Source: Conoideocrella luteorostrata (lineage: Eukaryota > Ascomycota > Sordariomycetes > Hypocreales > Clavicipitaceae). Taken from it: 60,830 nt of DNA. The notes under the pieces are model-generated. The model did no database searches, was not told the origin of the DNA, and saw only the letters and a list, made by a program, of their open reading frames with translations. The stretch's first letter is position 1. The number at the start of each line of letters is the position of its first letter. The position numbers and the translations under genes are program-made. Shown here piece after piece: positions 12,297 through 25,700 of this stretch. The DNA lies in assembly GCA_032433595.1 (NCBI GenBank), contig JASWJB010000270.1:1-60830 (forward strand). The letters are read 5' to 3'.

Positions 12297-15200
12297 CTTG
12301 AAAATTTTCCCGAATGTCCCTTGTGCTGATTTTGATTTGTTAGCTATAGGATTCGAGATGTATGCAACCTCGTATGCTTGAGCACGGGAGAAGGGGCAGG
12401 GGGCTACTGGAGTGTCCTTCTTAAACTCAAAACGGGGGATTATGAAGTGTTTTCGAGAATATTGGAGTGGATGTCGTGTAGGGTACAGAAGGAGTTTGTG
12501 GTCTTGTTTAAGCCTTTGACACAAGGACAACAATGGCAAAACTGACCAGATGTCGAAAAAAAATGTGAAGAGAATGGAGGAGGGAGGTAGGTCCAAGGAA
12601 GTTTTTTGTTGTCAAGAAGGGCCAAAAATAACTTTTTGAACAGCGAATCCACGTCAAAATGTTTGTTTTGCCCCTCATGGGGAAGGGAAAGCAGCAGATG
12701 AAATAGCTCCACGAGGGGGGGAGGGGAGGCCACTGACAGTATCAATCGCTCTGCAGAGAGACACGTAGTCTTTTGATGGTGTTGGAGAAAAGTGGTAACG
12801 CACACAGTCGACTGAATAGGTGTTTTGGGGGAAGCAAACTCCGGTGATAGATTGCACAATTTGTTTGCGGTAGTCGTAAGTTTGTGTAGCTGTGAAAACA
12901 AGAGGACGGTGATTTATGAAAGTGTGGGTGGAAAGACGGGGGAAGAGAAGAGGGAAAAGAAGGGAGACATGTGAGGTATAAGTAAGGGGCAGGTGAGGGA
13001 CAGGTGAGGGACCGATGACGGGGCCAGAGGTTTGTGAAGGCGTTGTCCTCCGCATCACAATCGTTCAGAAGTTGGAGCAGAGAGAGGGAAACCGGACGGA
13101 CAGACGAATGGGAACAGTCGACACTGGACACGGGGGCCGGCAAACGTACTTGAAGTCATGGCCACGCAACCCAATGATTAATGCTACGACTTGGAACGAC
13201 TAAATAGCCTCATGCTCGTGGGGGCAACGTTGCACCAAGCCACTTGGTTCTCACTTACAGTTCACAAACTGATGACTGTTGAGACGCCTTATGGGAGGGG
13301 CCACGATATATTGTGAGATGTGAGGCCATGAGTGGCAGGGATCGCTCCACTATATGACACGACGACAGCCGGAAGGGGGGCGTTTGCTAGATATGAATCT
13401 CGCATTGTTTGTTTTGATCACCTCACCGGTTTGTCGGGGTGCTCATAGGCTTGGTACCACTCCGTTATGATTACCATTACCCGCCATTGTCGGACATCAA
13501 GAACCAATACACCGTATGTTTTTAGACTGCAGCCACGTGAAGATAAAACACATTGTAGTCAAACCACGTGGCAGCTGAAGAATATCAAAGCGCAAGTTTG
13601 CCCTCGGGCTGTTCAGCCCTTGTACGTTGTCCTTCCTGCACACAAACAAACGCCAGAGCACCCAACAGCAGATTTGCAAGCTCTGAATGTAATTCTTATT
13701 CTCCTTTATGCATTGCATTTGTATCTTGAACGCTATTGTTCTATCAATAAGTACTCTTCTTCTACTGTACTCTCCTTGACGATAAGATTGTCCACGATGC
13801 CCTTTCACGCTTGCTATGCCGACGTTGCTGCCTATCTACGCATCCAACCCATGCACCTAACAAGCGAAGATGCAAATCTAGTGTGATACATCCCGGACTA
13901 TTAACTCCTGACACCGCGGGATTCAGGGCAAAGATTTGATGTTTGCTACATTCTCGATGATCGTACGATCCGTTAAATACTCTCGATATGATGCCCGTGA
14001 AGTGATGACTCCCTGTGAACAGGTTGATTAGACCAGAACGACGTGTGTTTTGTGACATGATCACGAAAAATTTTACGCGGAGCCCCTTTGAACTTTTTCG
14101 TGTGGTGATAGCCACTGATTCATACTACTCATGCTACCAAACAGCCACCAAACTTGCCGACAGCACAGGCTTGTGCCTCTCCGAAACAAAAAGAAACATA
14201 GAACAAACAAAGGGCGTGGGATTCGTCGTAAGTAGCTCCTGAAGGTGATGGCTGCGACTCGACGATCAAAGGACATCATGGCCAAGAACAAGAAGACCAT
14301 GCCAGTTTTATTCCATCGCAGAACTGTATTCGTGAGAGGTCCTCGCCCTCTTCTGACACAGCCGCGGCAGGGAACATCAGCCTGTCGTTGCCGACGAGAA
14401 TTATCATCATCTTTTCGCAAATACACTGGGCGGGAGTGGGCTTTCTTTCCAGCCGCTTGTGAGAGTATTTATTAGATGGCTGTGCAATCACACCACCCAG
14501 ATAGCTTTTCAATAGGCTTATGCTAACGGGTTGTTTGACCAGAGAAATGTAAAATAAAGCTGTTTGGACATTCACGCCGTACAGGTGAGTGTCGATACAC
14601 TAGATACTGACCATGAGAAGAGATACTAACCCATCCAAAACATCCTAGCCATCGATGGCTGTCTACGTGCAAAACGATTCACCGGAAAGATAATGACTTA
14701 CTCAACGTATTACTGAGACAAAAATTTTTAAGTTATTGTCTGCCGAGATTAAGAACGGTGCCAGAGTTCATAACGCCTCTATGAGGTTGTTCAGTCAAAG
14801 AATATGTTGGCATTAACAATGAGCATTCCTTGCCGTTCGCGTAGCAAAGACAAACATGGAATTTGCCTTTGTGTTCCTATACGTGCATCATTTTCGTAGA
14901 GTTCTCGGCTATCGTTTTCTGGACGGCGTGTGCTAGTGTGGAGAACGTCGTGGCTTTTCTCATAATATGCACCAGCACACCACTTGCTTGAAGAGAGAGG
15001 CAAGGCTTGAACGGCGGATGGAAAGATTGACAGCGACTACATAACATTAGAGCTTCCAAAATGTCTCGGATTCACTTAGGATCTCACAGAAAGAGGGCAT
15101 TCATCATGCTGCTGGATGTGTTGCTGGATATTAGCCCGCTAACTGCTGAGATGTCGAATTAGAAAGACTCAACGTTCATATATCTGGGACTTTTGAGGTG

Positions 15201-16777
15201 CGAAACACTGCTGTTAGCAAGATGCCTGATCCTACAGTGTGGTGCAGTACAAGTGGAGAGAAATCTCCCAAATACAATCATGACCTTGATCACTTCCAAC
15301 AACATCCGCTTCCACACTTACCGATCCACGATCGACAATTTATTTGGTGCGACAAGCACAACCGCCATAATCAATGCTAGGAATTCAACAGGTATGGCAC
15401 ATTTCGCAAGCTAATTGGTATAGCAGCCATTGTGATTCCAGTAGTATCATGGCTGCAGGATACTAAGCCGACTCATATCCGAGTAAAAGTGCCAGTGCTG
15501 GCTAAAGATCCAAGTAGTAACGATAAAGACGCCGCTATTATGCATACTCGTGATAACCTTGTAAAGATAGGTACAACGAATCCCAAGCTGTGTGAGCGGG
15601 ATAAGAAGGTGGTGCATAAAGCCTGCTGGCTATACTAGGTACCAAATAGAAGAGCAGTTTGTTTCCGCGCCCAGGAGAGGTACTACGGTGTGATTGCTTT
15701 CGCAAATGCATGAAAGCAAAGATCCTTTCCCAGGAACATTTGATCATAGCTGTTCCGTGTCACGAGAAATACGAGTAAGGGCCATAACTACATGTGAAAA
15801 ATGGCCTCTGCCTACGCCATATTTGTGTTGACATATTTGGTGTGCAAGACGGAGTATGCTCTCGTAGCTTAGCGGAGCTCAATTGTTGATTATTCTCTGC
15901 TATGGTTTGACTCTTTTCTTCTTGTGGGTGATCTTATGGGTCTATGCATTTATGCCGTGGAATGCTGCTTCTTGCTCCCAATATCTGGTTAAGAAGATGT
16001 TGGACCGCGCGATATGGTATGACTGAAAGACCTTGCGACATTGAATTCCCGTTAGATGACAATGTGAGGGAACTACTCTGCTCTAGCTTTGACCAGGGTC
16101 TTCCAAGACATCATTGTCCGCTCTCCGAGTTGAAGCGTCGTGGGCGCACGTGTTTTCAACCATCAAACTATTATTACTCCTGTCCCTCCTTCGCGCGCTT
16201 CTCCTTATCCCGCGCTGCCACTGCCACTGCCACTGCCACTGCCGCTGCTGTTGCTGCAGCACCTTCTGCTCATCTTCTGCTAGTATGGGTATGGGAAGAT
16301 CCTTAAAATATCCTGATGAGTCTGACAGTCTCTAAAATGCTGTCGCAAGCCACATAAAGTAAATCGTTCACGTTATTAGTGTAGAGCTTCATCTTTCGCT
16401 GGATTTTGCAACAGGCCCTGATAGGCCTTCGTGGTTGTGCTAGTCCTTGCTCCGCTCACAGCCGTTGGTGGTATTCGCCTGCCGTTACAGCCACGCTGAA
16501 ACCGGCTCGATCGAGCCATCGGTTCGTCCATGCTGATATATGTACGCTGCGGTAAGCATGAGCCCGAGAAAAGATGAAGCGCGAGCCGAGCACTTCACAT
16601 CGGCTCGGTACATCACGACCATCAACCTTGTTCCAGCACCACCTTCCGCCCATAGTTTATGTACGCCGGTAAATGCCCGACAACTCTATATGCATCTCGT
16701 CTGGTCGTGCTTACATCGAGTCTCCATGGTGAACACAGTCCCGCTCCAGCCCTTCTTTTCTTTGTGCAATATCCCGA
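12297..16777. other. Intergenic spacer, no gene recognised
   Basis: About 4.5 kb upstream of the HTH-like gene and downstream of the methyltransferase gene. The part at 12300-13150 is pyrimidine-rich on the minus strand and probably holds the promoter and leader of the HTH-like gene. The stretch 13.3-16.4 kb is AT-richer and carries only short open frames without recognisable domains. A CTGCCA hexamer run lies near 16215-16240. No tRNA or rRNA is seen. Confidence 0.5.
16215..16240. repeat. CTGCCA hexanucleotide microsatellite
   Basis: About four tandem copies of CTGCCA/CCACTG, followed by a degenerate GCTGCTGTTGCTGC tract. Confidence 0.8.
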
Positions 16778-17925
16778 CTATGTCGACGCGGCCCTTCTCG
16801 AGAACACACCCAACCAACACTGCACACGACCCCCTTCGTCATCATCCACCCAGTCATCCTGGCCAGCGAGCTCGTCCTCCTCGCCGCACACAAGAGGCTC
16901 TTCAAGATCCAGCATAGCCTGCTTGAACGCATGGAGGAGCTTTACCGTGGTGGCGTCCCTTCGAGGGACCATGACGACCGCTCGGGATCGCGCACACAGC
17001 GCCAGGTGCTGGCTGATAGCAGAGGCTAAGAGGACGGGATGGTCGTCGTCATACATAGGGTCTGCCACTAAAACAATCTGCAAAGACGCGCAAAAATACA
17101 AAGATTAGCTCTCGCCCTTCCGATAGATCGTCTTTGATCACGAAAAGCCACGTCTGTACCGCAACATAGTCAACAGCAGCATACCTTGAATTGACTCGGC
17201 CTGCCGAATAGCTCCTGATCAACCTCGTCCTCACTCCCACCCCATGTCAACGCGCCAACACTTGCTCCTCCGCCCCTCGCTTCAATTGCCTCCCTATTTC
17301 TCTCCGCATTGCTCTCCAAGTTCTCCACGATGCTCGGCAGATCGCTCAGCACAACATGAAGCTTCCACAATGCCGCGGCGGCTAGCCCCAGCAGGCCCGT
17401 ACCGGAACCCAACTCCAGCACCGTCGGCACCTCCGGCCTGTCGAACAGCTCGGCTAACGACGTAGCTGCTAATTGTGGTAGATGGTTCGCAAGAACATAC
17501 GAGGACCCCCACGTCTTGAACCCCAAGGAATCGCCCGTCAAAGCCGGTTCCCGGATGACGAGCTCAAACGGTTCGTACGATGGCGTCCCATCCTCAGCCT
17601 CAAACGGCCACTTGCGTATAATCTCGCCCATTCCCGACCTCCCACCCCGCTCTGAGATGCGCTTACTAGCCAGGTCCCAGATGCGTTCCTTCTCGTCGTC
17701 ATCTTCTATCCACGACAAGGGGCTCTGGATGATGGTGACCAAGTACGGCGTCATGTCGGCTTTGCGGGCAGAGGCAAGAGATTCTTGCTCCGCGAGCATG
17801 TCAGAATGGCGGCGAAGATTCCATACCGGGGGTTGGAGTTCCAGGCTTTGCAGGGTGGTGATGAGGACGGACGGCGACGGCTGCTCATGTATCTGGGGTA
17901 GGTCGAGGGGCGAGAGTTCGCACAT
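16778..17925 (-). CDS. rrg1: Rrg1-like class I SAM-dependent protein methyltransferase (METTL21/Methyltransf_16 family)
   Basis: Two exons, complement of join(16778..17077, 17185..17925), give 346 residues. SAM-binding motif I is VLELGSGTGLLGL at 169-181. Acidic loop VLSDLP is at 192-197, followed by ALTWG at 225-229. The exon junction builds IVLVADPMYD (248-257), the D-P-x-Y signature typical of the METTL21-type lysine methyltransferases. FKTWGSSYVLA (137-147) is the usual family motif before motif I. The fission-yeast relative is named Rrg1 (rapid response to glucose). Family members methylate lysines of translation or chaperone proteins, but the substrate here cannot be told from sequence. 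An in-frame upstream ATG exists at 18111; the start at 17925 (MCELSPLDLP) is preferred because the upstream extension looks unlike protein. No signal peptide. It is cytosolic by inference. Confidence 0.75.
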
Positions 17926-19568
17926 GGTGATGGTGGCCGACGTTGGCTTTACTGGGATTAATGGGGAAAGTGTACGGAGTAATAAAGACCGTATTGCTTC
18001 ATGGGCGGATGAGTGCCACGCAATAATCCGTATAGTTGTAGGGGTTGTTCGGACGAGGTCTCGCCCGGCAGGTCTCAACCAAAATCCCCACAGCCATAGG
18101 CCGAATTTCACAATGTGTTTTAGCGACCTCTTTATTATTGTCTTTTTCTATACGTACAGCCGCCAAATTTGAAAAAAAAAAAAAGTACCAGAATCTGCCT
18201 AGTTCGCATCAAACAATTTGATTTGCAGCCACATCCGCCAACGATCATCACGTCAGCACAATCCACTACAGAAGCGAACCCAAACAGCCGGTTGCACATC
18301 AACTAACTAACTACGGAGTACGGAGTACGGAGTAGCTACTCCGTATGCTCCCCCTGCCCCTGCCCTGCCCTGCAATTGGGTTAACCGAGGCCGCCACAGC
18401 CCCGCCGTCCAGCCTGGGATCCTACACATCCATCCGTCAGCTGCATGGCGGGCGGAAAATTCCATGCAAGTGGCATGACGGTCCAGGCCCTGAGGTAGCA
18501 TCGTGACTGGAAATACAAACACATGGGGGGAAATCATCGTATGGTGTGTTACACGGGGACCGACTAGTCTTTGTACAACATGCAGATGGGATGATAATTT
18601 TTTAATTTTTTGATTTCACTTCTTGTCCAATTTCCCCCCTTTCACAGCGGAGATAGCAATGAATTTATCAATGTCTACTCCGTACATAGTGTGTTCGATA
18701 CTGAATACGCTACCACCCCCTCCATCCAGACCCGGAGCACTCCGGTTCACAGCGAGCGAGATCGCCATGGAGGGGAACAGCTGATGAGTAAGCACAGCCG
18801 GCAGCTAGGCGCAACCATAGGCCGTGGCATGAGTGTCGTGCTAGCCACTAGTGCATCAGAACTTAAAAGCACTTCGATTCGGGTTCCAGTAATGTAAATG
18901 AATAGACCAGATGAATCTATCTCTCAATGAAGAAATGTGTGAATCTGCCTCATGAGATATTTATTGTTGAACAGTCTGACTTGACTGGTATTGCCCCATT
19001 GTTACCCACTGGTTCACCCACCCGTTGGGTCCCTTCCCGCATCGCCATTGTTCCACAACCGCGATCGGCAATCGACTGTTGCTATGCTGCATTGGCCCTG
19101 CAGATGCTGCATGTGTTTTGAACATATTATCTTTTATTCAATGCCCGCTGTATTAGGCTCGTGGTATCAAAAACAAAACAAAAAACACAAGCTTAGCCCT
19201 GGCCAAGCACACACAGAGCACTATTTGCCTCATGCGCAGCCCACTCGGCTTTTTGTTTGTCTCAAGCTTGCTTCCAGTCAATCCATCCGCCCTCTGTCAC
19301 CTGACGGTGTGTATGCATGCAAAAGATCCTTTACCCCTGTCCATGATGCCAATGCAAGAGTTCCCTTATCCTGTGCGCCTATTTTGTCTTGTCAAAATAA
19401 AACCAAAACCAAATGTTCTCAAAATGAAATGTATAAAATGTGAAATCGCTCCCTTCCCATACCGAGCATGCAATGTCGTGATGTCTCAAAATGAGACCAA
19501 GACGAGGGGAAAAAAAAAAAAAAAAAAAAGAGACCATATTCAACACAGTCGAACTGTTCTGTATCGCC
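17926..19568. other. Intergenic spacer with motif cluster and A-tracts
   Basis: About 1.6 kb between the methyltransferase start and the ELL stop. It contains six TACGGAGTA/TACTCCGTA motifs (four clustered at 18312-18345), A-tracts at about 18171-18184 and 19510-19529, and no convincing open frame. Both flanking genes are on the minus strand, so it holds the ELL 3' end and the rrg1 promoter. Confidence 0.55.
18312..18345. repeat. Tandem and inverted cluster of the TACGGAGTA 9-mer
   Basis: Three overlapping direct copies start at 18312, 18319 and 18326, and one inverted copy (TACTCCGTA) starts at 18337. The cluster can fold on itself. It is preceded by an AACTAACTAACTA tract, as seen near other copies of the motif. 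Confidence 0.9.
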
Positions 19569-21757
19569 TCAGACCCTGTGTGGAGAGTACTGCTTGTATA
19601 TCTCCTCCTTCATATTCTCCAGTCGACCTCGCAAACCGATCAAACGATCCAGCTTTTCGCGCGGTGGGTTATCGAGAGCTGAAATCTCGTTGTGTAGCGC
19701 TTCGTACTTTTGGTAAAAAGTCTTGAATTTTTGCGCTTTGTTCACCACATCTAGCGGGACACTTTCCACGACCCGTCGCTTCATGGCTGCTGGTTTACTC
19801 TCCACCTCCAGTTTTCGCTTCTTCTGAATAGGAGGCGTGTCCTCGTCTAAATCGGATGCGTTTGTAGGTGGTGACGATGCGAGAGGTGACGACTTCGTAG
19901 GGGACGTGTTGCTCATGTTCTTGCTGCGGAATGAGGAAGATGTTGCACGAGCTTGGCTGTGTTGGCCGCTTGCTTTTGCGACTGGTTGCCTCGGCTTGGG
20001 GGCAGGTAATGGCTGCTTTGGCTTGATCCGCTTTGATAGAGGCGTGCCAGAGCTAGAGCTGGAATCAGAATCTTCCCTAGGTCGCTTAACAGGCGGCTTC
20101 TTTACTGGCTCTCGGGGTGCTGAAGGTCGCGTGTTCACTATAACCGTGTCCTTTGCCTTAACCGGAGCCGGTTTGGGTTTCAACATGGGTGCCTCATCTC
20201 CGGAGGAGTCCGAGTTTTCAATGATTGCAGCGGAGAGCACCCGTCCACTGCCTTTTGAGGCCGCCTTTGTCTTAGAGGGAGACACTTTTGGTGGCGCAGC
20301 TGACTTTGGTTTTGAATTGCTCAGTAACCTCTTAGCCTGGGCATCTTGAGCCGAGGGCTTCTTGGATTTTGCTGGCAAAGAATTCGAATTTGACCGCGAC
20401 ATTGTTTCTCCTCCGACCTTGGGCTTGTCGCTCTCAGGGCTATCTGCGCCATCCCTAGTGCCAGAGCTATCGTCTGTTCTCTGAAGCTTGATCTTGGGTG
20501 CGGGTTGGGGAGGCCCTTTAGCGATGTTGGCTTGCAAACGGCTGAGACATTTGCCTTTTCCTCGCTCCTCTTTCGGTAACAAAAGTTGCCATTCAGTTTC
20601 TGACGATGAGAGCCGTTGCTTGTCGTATTGTTTAATAGCTCTATCGATCGCAGCTTGTCGGTCATTTTGTGTTTCATAGTCGTATTTCCAAACATTGAGC
20701 TCTCTCCAGATGGGCTGCTTTATAGTCCATGTTTCGGAGTCACTGTTGTAAATTGCCATTTTCTCCAGAGCAGGTCTGAAGTCCTCATCCTTTCCTGTCC
20801 ACTTGTCTTCGAGGTACTCGGTAGCTCGGTCTGCGACAGCTAACTCATGAACCAGTGTAAATCGCAGTTCCTTTTTCCGCTCCATCACGTTCTGTGTAGC
20901 TGTCAGTTGGGGAGTCGAGTTCGGTGAGTGGGCAGCATTGAGCGCCGGTGATGTTGGTATTGACTTCGGCGTAGATGCATAATTGGACAGGAGTTTGCTT
21001 CTACCCTTGCTGCCGATGGGTAGCTTGTCGACAACACGGGCACTGGCAGAGGATCAGCATAAGAAGACTACGTGCATTCTGAGAGTTAAACGGCAGACTT
21101 ACCGGTCTCGGGCGGCGTCATGGGCGGCGAGCCCATTTTGCAGCGCCTCGATATCCGAGTCGAGTCCAGATGATGTCGAACTTTTATTTGACGTGACAGG
21201 TTTCTTCTTGGCATCTCCACCTTTGGCCCCTTGTGTGACCTTCTTGGGAAGTGATCGAGCCGGATTGGGTTTGATAAAGACGCTCCCAGCATGCGGTAAT
21301 CGTTCAGCATCCCTGGTGGACTCGAAAGGCTTCGTGAGGAAGAGGTCCAGTGGAATATCCTCTTCGGGATGTGATATACGATGTGTGTTCGGGCCATAAC
21401 GCAGCGTCTAAGTTATTAGTATGTTAGTACTGAAGACGAGTATGACCAAAAGCGTCACGAATGCAATTTTGAAAATTCCCGTAAATGGTGGCGTAAGGCT
21501 TGCTCAGCAACTGAATGCCAAGTACCAAAACCGACCAAGGGACCTCAAACTGTAAAAGTCAAGCTTTGGACCCAAAAACGACATACCGGGGATTTTCCTA
21601 GCTGCAACTCTAGATTATCTCCTATACGATCACTCTGTATCATCTGCTCTACGATGTCGTCGCTCAGATTGAGGACAAACGCCTGTGGTAAGACTGAGTC
21701 GGCACCGGACGACCCCGTCAGCATCAGGCCGCCCTCTGGAACCTTGAGCGAGTTCAT
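19569..21757 (-). CDS. Fungal ELL-type RNA polymerase II elongation factor
   Basis: Three exons, complement of join(19569..21042, 21103..21407, 21587..21757), give 649 residues. The first splice joins LELQLGKSP to TLRYGPNTHRISHPEED, the pattern I recognise from the N-terminal ELL domain of fungal proteins. A long Ser/Pro/Lys-rich, probably disordered middle (about 310-580) follows. The last 65 residues (585-649, KTFYQKYEALHNEIS ... GRLENMKEEIYKQY) form a helical hairpin like the occludin/ELL homology domain. ELL raises the catalytic rate of RNA polymerase II by suppressing pausing and acts in the nucleus, with EAF partners in other organisms. Intron 1 (179 nt) has two overlapping CTAAC/CTAAT branch candidates. 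The 14.4 kb block lies upstream of this gene. Assignment rests on motif recognition, not a search. Confidence 0.7.
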
Positions 21758-22629
21758 GGTTGGTGACGGCAGGAAAACTGAAGAAGAAATAATCGTGTTG
21801 CACGTAATTTGGAATATTGTTGCTGCTGTGGTGGTGGTTTGCAGATCTTAAGGTCCCGGTAAACGAAAGCGTGTGCTGGGTTCGACTGGCTCGTGATGGA
21901 TTGGAAGCAGGAGTGTAAGAGGAAGAGTCGAGGACGGTGTCCTTGCTGTAAAAGCGGAAGCGTTTTGTAGAATGTCGAGCAAACGATTCACATCGTACGA
22001 ATCACCTGGCAGCGGTTGGTTTGTGTTGCAATCGTGAATGGCTATGGCGATTTCGGTGTCGGTTTGCTGGGGCCAGGGCCCGGTGAGTGGGAGACAAAAC
22101 AGAGGCAAATTCACTGCCGGTGCCCCAAAGGGACAACAGTAAGTAAAATGAACGCAATTCGGCAAATACAGGTAGAATTCAAGCCAGAGAAGTGGTTAGG
22201 CATCCAATGACCACATGAAGCACTCTCGGGCACACTTGGGAGAGCGTGATGAAGGGAAAAGAGAGGCAGGTCCCGGGCTGTGACGAGTTGCGGTTGACGG
22301 TTGACGAGGAGAGGGCGAGGAATGGAGTATGTGAATGCATGGGTGGGCACGGCCAGCTAGATTTGGGTTGGGCCAGGATGGGCGGGACCGAAGTTTAGAC
22401 CAAGCATAGTGCAGCTTTGCAGGTAGCGTAGTCGGCCGTACCACCAGCTACCACAAGGTTGGAAGTCAAACTGGCGGACTTGCGAGCCAGTGGGCGACCA
22501 CAGGGCAACTAGCTCGACCGACAATGTGCTTCTCATCAGACCATACAGAAAGAGTGAGTGGGTGCTGGCGCTCAATGTAGTACCGGTGCTGAGCCAGGTG
22601 CTGGCATGGTATGGAGTAGTGGGTGCTTT

Positions 22630-22765
22630 GCTGGGTGCTGGGGCACACACCACGGAACTAACCTCTGGACAATGACTGGGCTCTGGGGGCGGAGGAACGG
22701 CGGAGGGCGGGTCTGGCCACCGGAGCTGGCACCTGGGCGCCCAGCACCCAGCACCCAGCACCCAG
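22630..22765. repeat. Inverted repeat with a GCACCCA array
   Basis: GCTGGGTGCTGGG at 22630-22642 is exactly complementary to CCCAGCACCCAGC at 22740-22752, with a 97-nt spacer. The right arm continues as a tandem of the 7-mer GCACCCA. Confidence 0.8.
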
Positions 22766-25700
22766 GCACCATTGACTCTAAGTACCTCAGCAACTCAGGT
22801 CGGTAGATAGTTGGTAGCTGGTGGATGGGAGTGGGCGAGGCCTAGGGCGTGGCCATGGGCGTGGGGCCCTGATGGATAACCAGCACGGGTACGGTGCGGG
22901 TACGGCAAGGCCAGGCGAACTGACAGACCAGTCCACCCTTGGCATGGCTCAATACGTAGTCCTGGACTCCGTGGTCAAGCCTGGCACTCCGTAATCAACA
23001 AGGGGACTGCCTAGCAGCTCCAGGCATGAGGCAGGCAAGGATGACAGGCAGGGCAAGCAGGGCAAGCAAGGCACGCAGGGCAGGGAAAAGCCGACTTGAG
23101 GCAGCGACAGACAAGCGCAGACTGACGAGTCCACCACGAGGGGTCACGGAACACGATAGCAAATAGCGCATAATACTAGTTACTCCGCAAGCACACCGTA
23201 TACGACGATTATGCTGACTGATAGGGCCGATGACTGACTGCCGGAACTGAAAGCGAGGGCATTCATGTTAGAACCTAATAATAAATACATAACCTTCCGC
23301 TTTGTGGCCCCAATGGCGCCGCAGGCTCACCAACTGGAGGTCTCGTCAAACGCCGAGAGCAGTGATCCAGGTGCAAGACTCTTGCGTGAACTGAGCCCGG
23401 ATCGGATACAGGGCGGGGGACATGATGATGCTCGGCATCGGCGAAACGCAGAATTTGCGTGCATTCACTTGTTCTTGCAAGAGACGCACTCCCAGACCAC
23501 GTCCGAGTCTGCGCCGCTATGCCAATGCAGCTCGAATGTTGTGCCAAGAATGGGGTCGCTTCACCATGTCATCCTTCGTCCGTCATCCGCATCAGCCGCC
23601 AGGTCCATCCTATCCTGCATCATCCTATCCCGTCCAGTCACGGGCAGCATAGAGCGAGTGTCGCATCCCAAATAGGCCACCAGCCAGCCCTTCTGCTGCC
23701 ACAACGCTCTGGGTGTTGCGTTGTGGCGTAACCGGCTGCAGCAAATGTCTGGTGTAACCTCGACTTCGATCCTATCTTTTGAGGCAGGTTGGTCTCAGAC
23801 ACGACGAGACACCGTAGGGACCGTCCTTTTCAGTGCGCCTCGTTCCAGCTGGGCCAATTGGCCCCCGGCACTAAAGACGGTTCTCAGAAGCCGAATCTAC
23901 CGCCCAACTACGGACTAATAGTACATCAATGTCGCCTACTAGTAAAGCCAGGTAAGAGCCGACTTCTCAAACGTGAGAGCGAGTTCCTCACCTCCACGGA
24001 GCGTGCGGTGTGGTGTGGGTGGGTGTAAGACGTAGATTGGTGCATAATACAATACATCCGCGGTACATCCCGCGCATCCTCGTCGAACTTTCAGGCCGGA
24101 CAGCCCAGGGACACGAGCCAGATGACAGGGGTAACATCGCCAGGGATTTGGAACCCAAGCCTTTGTGCTCGTTGTACAGAGTACCGCAGAATTGCATAAC
24201 CAGGCTGCGCTTATATGAGTTCAAGGTACGGATTGCCTGCAGGCACCGTCTCACGCGAGCTCTGCTGCTGCGTGGAACAAGTCGCCCGGAGTACTCCGTA
24301 CATGTTGTACATATCGTACATACAATACGTGGGTGGTACTCCGCCAGTGCTCCGTCCAGTAGTTACTCCGTAATCGGTACGCGTGGTGCTTACATACAGC
24401 ACAATTTGGTGAAGAGAGTGCCCGGCCCTAGAATGCTGCGTCAGCCTTGGTGTGCCAGATCACTGCGTTGTGAAGGTATGTTGGGTGCCAAGAAATGCAC
24501 AGCTTGTGATCTGCTGTGTGCAACCAGAGAGTTGGGACGGGGCTAATCAGATTTCGCCCGTCCGCTTCGTGGCGAGCCTGTCGAGGTCATGCCGCTACGA
24601 CCCTGCGTCAGGCGTTAAAAGTAACTTCAAGATGAAGCTGCAACCAGTGTCACTGACGAATAATGGGGAGAAAGGACTCGGCAGCGGAACTTGTGCCATG
24701 AAAACACGTACCAGACTTTCATCGCACTTTAAGCCTTTGCATGGCTTTCCGCAAAGCTACACAGGTCATGTCTGCATGAACGATGGCGGAGTAGTGCACG
24801 TTGACTCCTCCATTGATGCCGCTTCGACACACCGAGCTCAGTCACATACGCTATCCTGAGGTCATCAAGACCACCATGTTAGACGCCCACATTAGCCTTG
24901 CTTGGGTGCCAACAAGCTGTGGACACTCTTGGGACACTACCAAGGCTCCATGGCATTCGTGACAAGAAATATGTTCCTGTCGAACCCAGATACCAAGACT
25001 TATGCCGAGAATGGAGCAGACTGTACAATACGGAGTATAGAATGGCCTTTTAAGCAACTGCTCCGCAGTCCTGAGCGAGATTCCAAGGACATTTGGTATT
25101 AGTTATGCCCATGCCCACCAGTTATTGATTGCATTGCTCAAACGCAGATGACGAACCAGTTATCTGTTGATGTAGCCCTGTTTTTGTATTGAATGACAGG
25201 GCTGCTATCCGCCTCCCCCTCAATCTTTTAAGTGGCCTGGCACACTGGACGGAGTACTCCGTACATAACCCGGAGAAATTTTACGAGACCAGCGCACACA
25301 CCCAAATGACGCTTCCCATGGTGCATTGAGCGGACAACTCCGTATTGAAACGGATTCTAAATCACTTGTTATTTTTCAGGCTTCATAATTTTTCATCGCT
25401 TGTTCGAATTCTGCGCCTCCAACCGTAGTGCACGCGTACTCCTGCCAATCTTTTGAAATATGTTATGAGACATGCCCTGACGCAGCAAACTGATGCTCTG
25501 TTCGGCACGGGCAGCCCAGCAACCGAGCCGCGATTGGCCCATTACGCTTGAGACATTGTCTTTTAATGTGTGATGTGCTGCCTCGCACAGTTCTTGCAGG
25601 GACTGGGAAAGTGCCTGTATCGATCGATTACCCAGATACGAGGCTGATCGCCGTTCAAGTTGATGCATCAGATGGCTACTTAGCACTAGTCAGGTGGACA

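Noticed and set aside
17516..18172. 218-codon plus-strand open frame over the methyltransferase gene
   Set aside because: It is antisense to rrg1, whose frame shows clear SAM-methyltransferase motifs; the antisense product has no domain.
21870..21900. GGGTTCGACTGG as a tRNA box B
   Set aside because: No flanking T-stem pairing, acceptor stem or box A in either direction.
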